A DNA stretch of 6,913 nucleotides, from positions 1 through 6,913 of the forward strand of contig JAHEHQ010000138.1 in assembly GCA_024644505.1 (NCBI GenBank), in the 5' to 3' direction. Below the pieces are notes generated by a model that saw only the letters and a program-made list of their open reading frames with translations, was not told the origin of the DNA and searched no databases. The translations under genes were made by a program, and so were the position numbers. How positions within the stretch are numbered: position 1 is the first letter of the stretch; every line of letters begins with the position of its first letter. The DNA is from Gammaproteobacteria bacterium (GTDB taxonomy: Bacteria; Pseudomonadota; Gammaproteobacteria; Chromatiales; Chromatiaceae). Of this stretch, positions 6,770-6,913 are shown piece by piece.

Positions 6770-6913
6770 TCAGGCACCCACGACAAGGGTATTGCTGTCG
6801 CGATCGCAATTGATCTTGGTGTCAAACTTGACCTCGCATTTATCCGGGAAGTCCTGGGCGACAATCCAGACCTGGCTGATGTCATCGCCGAGGTCGGTCA
6901 GCGACTGCAGCGC
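6770..6913 (-). CDS. 3' end of a chromosomal CDS upstream of tRNA-Ser, product unknown
   Basis: A minus-strand frame enters from the right edge and stops at TGA (6770-6772). It encodes 47 residues, including LTDLGDDISQVWIVAQ and ending NTLVVGA. Third codon positions are mostly G or C, as in the well-supported genes. The competing plus frame over the same DNA is also open (GIAVAIAIDLGVKLD) but has lower third-position GC and no start codon before the tRNA. The gene would be co-directional with tRNA-Ser and part of the host chromosome. No family could be recognised from this short tail. Confidence 0.5.
   Translation of the reverse strand, partial: ALQSLTDLGDDISQVWIVAQDFPDKCEVKFDTKINCDRDSNTLVVGA

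Overview
The window looks like one small genomic island of about 6.2 kb sitting in a tRNA-Ser(CGA) gene, with short chromosomal flanks. The moderate-to-high GC content, Shine-Dalgarno sequences, GTG and TTG starts and a tRNA with an encoded CCA all indicate a bacterium. The protein families (TacA/TacT-type toxin-antitoxin, SWIM-SNF2 helicase) suggest a proteobacterium, probably a gammaproteobacterium. The sequence does not name the species.

Layout. Positions 1-95 hold what may be the 3' end of a chromosomal CDS, followed by a GC-rich hairpin and non-coding DNA. At 402-426 there is an isolated 25-bp copy of the 3' end of a tRNA-Ser gene. The complete tRNA-Ser(CGA) lies on the minus strand at 6619-6709, and its 3' end (6619-6643) is the same 25 bp in the same orientation. 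This is the footprint left when a tyrosine-recombinase element integrates at a tRNA 3' end and regenerates the gene. Past the tRNA, a minus-strand partial CDS (6770-6913) is probably chromosome again.

Cargo. Four plus-strand genes are packed head to tail: a TacA-like (DUF1778) ribbon-helix-helix antitoxin (626-910), a TacT-like GNAT toxin overlapping it by 4 nt (907-1407), a 930-residue SNF2-family ATPase with an N-terminal SWIM zinc finger and a helical, HEPN-like C-terminal region (1425-4217), and a 313-residue Pol-beta-superfamily nucleotidyltransferase with its own N-terminal domain and a C-terminal four-cysteine cluster (4244-5185). A convergent minus-strand gene (5211-6251) encodes a soluble 346-residue protein that I do not recognise. 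No integrase, transposase or replication gene is present, so if this is a mobile unit it must be moved in trans or be a remnant.

Interpretation (inference). SNF2 ATPases are recurrent parts of phage-defence systems, and MNT-type nucleotidyltransferases paired with HEPN proteins are toxin-antitoxin or defence modules. Here a HEPN-like tail appears fused to an SNF2 engine, with the nucleotidyltransferase encoded 26 nt downstream. The whole is preceded by an addiction-type TA pair and sits in a tRNA hotspot. It is therefore a reasonable candidate for an undescribed, integrase-less defence cassette.
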